NCBI GenBank assembly: GCA_030699515.1
Contig: JAUYME010000057.1
Coordinates: 1-7,071 of the forward strand
Direction: 5' to 3'
Length of the DNA stretch: 7,071 bases
From: a bacterium
GTDB taxonomy: Bacteria > Patescibacteriota > Minisyncoccia > UBA6257 > 1-14-0-10-44-23
Shown: positions 5,160 through 7,071 of the stretch, in pieces
Layout: every line of letters starts with the position of its first letter
Position numbering within the stretch: position 1 is the first letter of the stretch
Notes under the pieces: generated by a model
Database searches by the model: none
Seen by the model: the letters and a program-made list of their open reading frames with translations, nothing else
Told to the model about the DNA's origin: nothing
Position numbers and translations under genes: made by a program

Positions 5160-5492
5160 ATGAGGAAGTTTGGTCGAAAAAAAGGACAAAGACGTGCGTT
5201 TAAAAAAAGTCTTGCAAGCAACTTGATTATGCAGGAGCGGATTTTGACTACAAGCGCACGGGCTAAAGAGCTTCGACCAATTGTAGAGAAGATGATTACG
5301 ACTGCAAAGAAGAACAATCTTTCCAGTCTTAGAGCCTTGCTTTCTGACCTGCCAAAGCAAAGCGCAACAAAGATTTATTACGAGATTGCTCCAAGATACA
5401 AGGACAAAAAAGGAGGTTATACCAGAATCATTAAAACAGAAAAGCGAAGAAAGAGAGACGGAGTAGAGCTTTCGGTGATTGAATTTGTTTAG
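5160..5492 (+). CDS. rplQ: Large-subunit ribosomal protein bL17
   Basis: A 110-residue 23S rRNA-binding protein located near the peptide exit tunnel of the 50S subunit. The pattern MRKFGRKKGQRRAFKKSLAS, then RILTTSARAKELRPIVEKMI (28-47), and finally a short YYEIAPRYKDKKGGYTRI core (73-90) with the closing VELSVIEFV are all typical of the family. Its length is close to that of other bacterial bL17 proteins (about 115-130), with a compact N-terminal part. It ends the alpha-operon group, directly after rpoA as in most bacteria. The start is the first ATG, preceded only by AT-rich sequence. Confidence 0.96.
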   Translation: MRKFGRKKGQRRAFKKSLASNLIMQERILTTSARAKELRPIVEKMITTAKKNNLSSLRALLSDLPKQSATKIYYEIAPRYKDKKGGYTRIIKTEKRRKRDGVELSVIEFV

Positions 5493-5531
5493 AAAACAGG
5501 TTATAGGTGATAGTGAATAGGTTATAGAAAA
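5493..5531. repeat. GGTTATAG repeats in the rplQ-rplM spacer
   Basis: Two copies of a GGTTATAG word (within 5498-5507 and 5518-5527) are separated by GTGATAGTGAA. The same word occurs in the rpsD-rpoA spacer and, inverted, before rpsM. TAG or TGA codons from it fall in all three frames. A weak promoter-like pair, TTGAAT (5479-5484) with TATAGG (5502-5507) at 17 bases, overlaps it, but I do not call it. Confidence 0.45.
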
Positions 5532-5939
5532 ATGAAGATGGCGAATAAAACCAAGATGAAGACGGAAGAGAAGACAAAAACAAAGAAAGTAGTTGTAAAG
5601 GAGCACACATTTGATGCGAGCGAGCATATTTTAGGCAGGCTGGCTACAGAAGTTGCAACAATTCTTCAGGGTAAACACAGGCCGGACTATGCGCCAAATA
5701 AAGCTGGCACTGACAGGGTGCTTGTAAAAAATGCAGCAAAAATTAAAGTAACCGGTAATAAAGAAAAAGGGAAAATTTACGTTAAACATACCGGATATAT
5801 GGGCCACTTAAATGAGAGGCGCCTTGAGGAGATGAGGAAAAAGAATCCAACAGAAATTTTGAAAAAGGCAGTTTACAACATGCTTCCAAAAAATAGATTG
5901 AGAGCAAAAAGAATGAAGAGATTGCGCATCGAAGCATAG
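5532..5939 (+). CDS. rplM: Large-subunit ribosomal protein uL13
   Basis: A 135-residue early-assembly protein of the 50S subunit. The family core runs from residue 27: FDASEHILGRLATEVATILQ (27-46), GKHRPDY (47-53), DRVLVKNAAKIKVTGNK (61-77), YVKHTGYMGHLNERRLEEM (83-101) and AVYNMLPKNRLRAKRMKRLRI (113-133). The first 24 residues are an extra tail of lysine and threonine, and the end is trimmed right after the KLKVY-equivalent (RLRIEA), where E. coli L13 has some 15 more residues. The ATG at 5538 (MANKTK) is an alternative start. rplM is followed by rpsI, the usual pair. The stop codon lies in the loop of a hairpin (5921-5956). Confidence 0.96.
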   Translation: MKMANKTKMKTEEKTKTKKVVVKEHTFDASEHILGRLATEVATILQGKHRPDYAPNKAGTDRVLVKNAAKIKVTGNKEKGKIYVKHTGYMGHLNERRLEEMRKKNPTEILKKAVYNMLPKNRLRAKRMKRLRIEA

Positions 5940-5956
5940 CTTCAATGCGAGGCAAT
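5921..5956 (+). promoter_or_regulatory. Hairpin spanning the rplM stop codon
   Basis: GAAGC (5931-5935) pairs with GCTTC (5939-5943) around a three-base loop ATA. After a C/A mismatch, GCAT (5926-5929) pairs with ATGC (5945-5948), and ATTGC (5921-5925) can pair with GCAAT (5952-5956) across a three-base bulge. The TAG stop (5937-5939) occupies the tip. No T-run follows, so it is not a standard terminator; it may influence stability or processing between rplM and rpsI, or be chance. Confidence 0.4.
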
Positions 5957-5978
5957 AGGCACAAGGCAATAGGCAATA
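5951..5978. repeat. GGCAATA repeats in the rplM-rpsI spacer
   Basis: GGCAATA occurs three times (5951-5957, 5965-5971, 5972-5978), the last two in direct tandem with a period of seven. A purely A-rich leader (GGAAAAAATAAAAACAAAG) connects it to the rpsI ATG. This is a further spacer with a private short repeat. Confidence 0.5.
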
Positions 5979-5997
5979 GGAAAAAATAAAAACAAAG

Positions 5998-6399
5998 ATG
6001 GCAGTAAAAAAGAAAGAATATTATCAGGGGAAGGGGGGGAGAAAGAGCGCAGGTGCGCGTGTTCGGGTTTTTCCGGGAAAGAAAGGTATTGAGGTAAACG
6101 GTATAGATTTCAAAGAGTATTTTCCAATTGCCAGGCACCAGAGAATGGTGTTGGCGCCGCTTGAGGTATCTGAAATGCAAGATGCTGTTGGAGTTACAGT
6201 GCACGTAAAGGGCAGTGGAAAGGCAGGCCAGGCTGGTGCTGTGCGCCATGGTATTGCTCATGCACTTGTAAATTACAACGAGGAATTGAGGAAAAAGCTC
6301 AAGAAAAAAGGCTTTATGAGCCGAGACAGCAGAGTGGTAGAGAGAAAGAAGCCGGGGCTAAAGAAGGCAAGGCGTGCTCCGCAGTGGAGTAAGCGATAG
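5998..6399 (+). CDS. rpsI: Small-subunit ribosomal protein uS9
   Basis: A 133-residue 30S head protein, the usual family length, whose C-terminal tail touches the anticodon stem of the P-site tRNA. GKGGRKSAGARVRVFPGKKG (11-30), VHVKGSGKAGQAGAVRHGIA (68-87) and the tail RDSRVVERKKPGLKKARRAP (109-128) ending in SKR are diagnostic. The terminal lysine-arginine, which approaches the tRNA, is present. It is the last gene of the operon: a 331-base gap with a likely terminator follows. The ATG is preceded by A-rich sequence (AATAAAAACAAAG). Confidence 0.97.
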   Translation: MAVKKKEYYQGKGGRKSAGARVRVFPGKKGIEVNGIDFKEYFPIARHQRMVLAPLEVSEMQDAVGVTVHVKGSGKAGQAGAVRHGIAHALVNYNEELRKKLKKKGFMSRDSRVVERKKPGLKKARRAPQWSKR

Positions 6400-6404
6400 T
6401 TATC

Positions 6405-6453
6405 CGCTGATCTACACGCGGATCCATAACGCGGATCTGCACGCCGACCTAGG
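6405..6453. repeat. Degenerate 12-base tandem repeat after rpsI
   Basis: Four consecutive units start with CGC: CGCTGATCTACA (6405-6416), CGCGGATCCATAA (6417-6429), CGCGGATCTGCA (6430-6441) and CGCCGACCTAGG (6442-6453). The consensus is roughly CGCGGATCTNCA. It begins six bases after the rpsI stop codon, is non-coding as far as I can see, and is richer in G+C than the neighbouring genes. Confidence 0.55.
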
Positions 6454-6460
6454 TTTGGGT

Positions 6461-6493
6461 GGAGGTCGAACTTCCAAGGGAAGTCCGACCTCC
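6461..6493. repeat. 15-bp palindrome with AAG loop
   Basis: GGAGGTCGAACTTCC (6461-6475) and GGAAGTCCGACCTCC (6479-6493) are complementary except for one A/C mismatch (6469/6485), around the loop AAG. It is followed by AAAAACGG, so it is not a + strand terminator on its own. The arms themselves contain a GGTCG/CGACC core of the type seen in repeated palindromic elements. In RNA it would be one of the most stable hairpins of the window. Confidence 0.65.
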
Positions 6494-6494
6494 A

Positions 6495-6560
6495 AAAACG
6501 GCCCGGGCAATACTTCTAATCCAAAAATCGGAAGCCGGCGCCGTTTTGCTTTGCTTGATT
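6495..6560 (+). terminator. Likely Rho-independent terminator of the ribosomal operon
   Basis: AAAACGGC (6495-6502) pairs with GCCGTTTT (6540-6547). Inside it C6504, G6506, G6507 and C6508 can pair with G6538, C6536, C6535 and G6534, with two mismatches. The right arm runs straight into a T-rich tract (TTTTGCTTTGCTTGATTCTT, 6544-6563). The loop is long (about 25 bases), which makes the stem less ideal than textbook examples. Its place behind the last ribosomal gene and before tsaD supports the call. Confidence 0.5.
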
Positions 6561-6583
6561 CTTAACTCGTAATTCTATATTCT

Positions 6584-6601
6584 AATTCGCGTATGCGAAT
6601 T
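6584..6601. repeat. Short AT-flanked palindrome
   Basis: AATTCGC (6584-6590) and GCGAATT (6595-6601) are exact reverse complements around GTAT. The bases before it (AATTCTATATTCTAATTC) repeat the same ATTC word, recalling the ATTCG/CGAAT units in the infA-rpmJ and rpsM-rpsK spacers. Confidence 0.4.
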
Positions 6602-6609
6602 CTCGCTAT

Positions 6610-6684
6610 TGAGACCCCCGCATGCTTCGCGTGCTGCACCAGAGCCGACGGGGCAAGCCCGGGCTCGGTGCGGGGCAGGACTCA
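6610..6684. repeat. 75-base branched GC-rich palindromic element upstream of tsaD
   Basis: The outer ends TGAG (6610-6613) and CTCA (6681-6684) are complementary, and CCCC (6616-6619) pairs with GGGG (6672-6675). Between them sit two hairpins: GCATGC/GCGTGC (6620-6625, 6629-6634) with loop TTC, and CACC-GAGCC/GGCTC-GGTG (6637-6646, 6662-6670, A6641 bulged) carrying GGG-CAAG-CCC at its tip. The result is a three-way junction. It is not a tRNA (no T-loop or anticodon arm). It could be a dispersed palindromic element or a structured RNA. Confidence 0.5.
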
Positions 6685-6701
6685 TTTCAAGTGATAGTTT
6701 T

Positions 6702-6707
6702 GATAAT
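6702..6707 (+). promoter_or_regulatory. Possible -10 element for tsaD
   Basis: GATAAT matches the -10 consensus at five of six bases and would start transcription near 6714, giving a 17-base leader for tsaD. No good -35 box lies at the right distance (the bases at 6679-6684 are GACTCA), so this is only suggestive. TATAGA (6715-6720) is a further weak candidate. Confidence 0.2.
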
Positions 6708-6730
6708 AAGGCATTATAGAGAGAAGTAGT

Positions 6731-7071
6731 ATGAAAGTACTAGCGATAGAGACAAGCTGTGATGACACTGCGCTTAGTTTGGTGGAGTGTGAGGGCGATC
6801 TACAGAGTCCCTCTTTTAAGGTTTTGAAAAATATTGTTTCATCTCAAGTTGAAACTCATAGGCCCTATGGGGGAGTAGTGCCGCACTTGGCGAAAAGGGA
6901 ACATATCAAGAATTTGCCCAAGGTTTTTGAAAAATTGGCTGTAAAAGCTGAGGAAATAGATGCAATTGCGGTAACGGTGGGGCCGGGGCTGGCACCTGCG
7001 CTTTGGGCAGGAGTAAATTTTGCACAAGAATTGGCAGATAAACTGGGTAAGCCGCTTTTGGGGGCGAACCA
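6731..7071 (+). CDS. tsaD: tRNA threonylcarbamoyladenosine transferase TsaD, N-terminal part
   Basis: The first 113 codons of the TsaD/Kae1/Gcp protein (usually about 330-350 residues); the gene runs off the window. TsaD transfers the threonylcarbamoyl group to A37 of tRNAs that read ANN codons, with TsaB and TsaE as partners. The ASKHA-fold signature appears as VLAIETSCDDTALSLVE (3-19), then SSQVETHRPYGGVVPHLAKR (37-56) and the glycine-rich turn TVGPGLAPALWAGVNFAQEL (82-101). The GPGLAPALWAG form, in place of GPGLVGALLVG, is one I associate with CPR sequences. The metal-binding HxEGH histidines lie beyond the end. Cysteines occur (10 and 20), unlike in the genes upstream. The leader AGAGAGAAGTAGT has at most a very weak Shine-Dalgarno match. 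Confidence 0.95.
   Translation, partial: MKVLAIETSCDDTALSLVECEGDLQSPSFKVLKNIVSSQVETHRPYGGVVPHLAKREHIKNLPKVFEKLAVKAEEIDAIAVTVGPGLAPALWAGVNFAQELADKLGKPLLGAN

Noticed and set aside
5479..5507. Second promoter for rplM-rpsI (TTGAAT-17-TATAGG)
   Set aside because: Spacing is right, but both boxes match at only four of six positions and the -10 part belongs to the GTTATAG repeat.
5151..5627. 158-codon - strand frame across rplQ and the start of rplM
   Set aside because: It is the antisense of two certain ribosomal protein genes and reads as Leu/Phe/Cys-rich, the complement of lysine-rich coding DNA.
5782..6261. 159-codon - strand frame across rplM and rpsI
   Set aside because: Same reason: antisense to certain genes, with no promoter or family signal.
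6405..6453. CRISPR array
   Set aside because: The units are only 12-13 bases with no spacers between them, and no cas gene is nearby.
6374..6565. 63-codon + strand frame across the rpsI end and the tandem repeat
   Set aside because: It starts inside rpsI in another frame and its sequence is merely the translation of the 12-base repeat, the palindrome and the terminator.
6610..6684. tRNA gene
   Set aside because: The fold is about 75 bases, but there is no GTTCRA-type T-loop, no D-arm signature and no seven-base anticodon loop on either strand.

Overview
This window is a core-genome segment, on the + strand throughout, from what looks like a Candidate Phyla Radiation (Patescibacteria) bacterium. 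My best guess is the Microgenomates/Katanobacteria side, but this is inferred from protein style and no database was searched. The reasons are the short, lysine-rich ribosomal proteins without zinc ligands, the CPR-type single-pass membrane protein at the left end, the CPR-like TsaD variant (GPGLAPALWAG), and gene starts without Shine-Dalgarno sequences. The spacers are also unusual, filled with short degenerate repeats and palindromes.

Layout. Positions 1-108 hold a probable promoter (TTGAAA-17-TACAAT). Positions 109-1857 encode a 582-residue membrane-anchored protein with an extracytoplasmic baseplate-J-like region, function unknown. A strong promoter (TTGACA-17-TAGTAT, 1873-1901) and a 5'-end hairpin (1909-1932) lead into a translation/transcription operon: infA (1944-2162), rpmJ (2263-2376, only 37 codons), rpsM (2498-2881), rpsK (3007-3459), rpsD (3511-4134), rpoA (4337-5104), rplQ (5160-5492), rplM (5532-5939) and rpsI (5998-6399). 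The 331-base gap 6400-6730 is unusually structured: a 12-base tandem repeat, a 15-bp palindrome, a likely terminator, a small palindrome and a roughly 75-base branched fold. The 5' part of tsaD (6731 to the window end) follows.

How the genes work together. IF-1, the small-subunit proteins uS13, uS11, uS4 and uS9, the large-subunit proteins bL36, bL17 and uL13, and the RNA polymerase alpha subunit are made together, which couples ribosome and polymerase supply. This is the classical bacterial alpha-operon order (rpsM-rpsK-rpsD-rpoA-rplQ) preceded by infA-rpmJ and followed by the rplM-rpsI pair. TsaD makes the t6A37 modification of ANN-decoding tRNAs, so it is functionally related but probably a separate transcription unit.

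I see no mobile gene, CRISPR array, defence system or new multi-gene system. The points of interest are in the details: RpoA lacks its C-terminal domain; bL36 and uS4 have lost all zinc ligands; the ten complete proteins (about 1,800 residues) contain one cysteine in total; no start codon has a good Shine-Dalgarno sequence; and nearly every intergenic spacer carries its own short repeat family.
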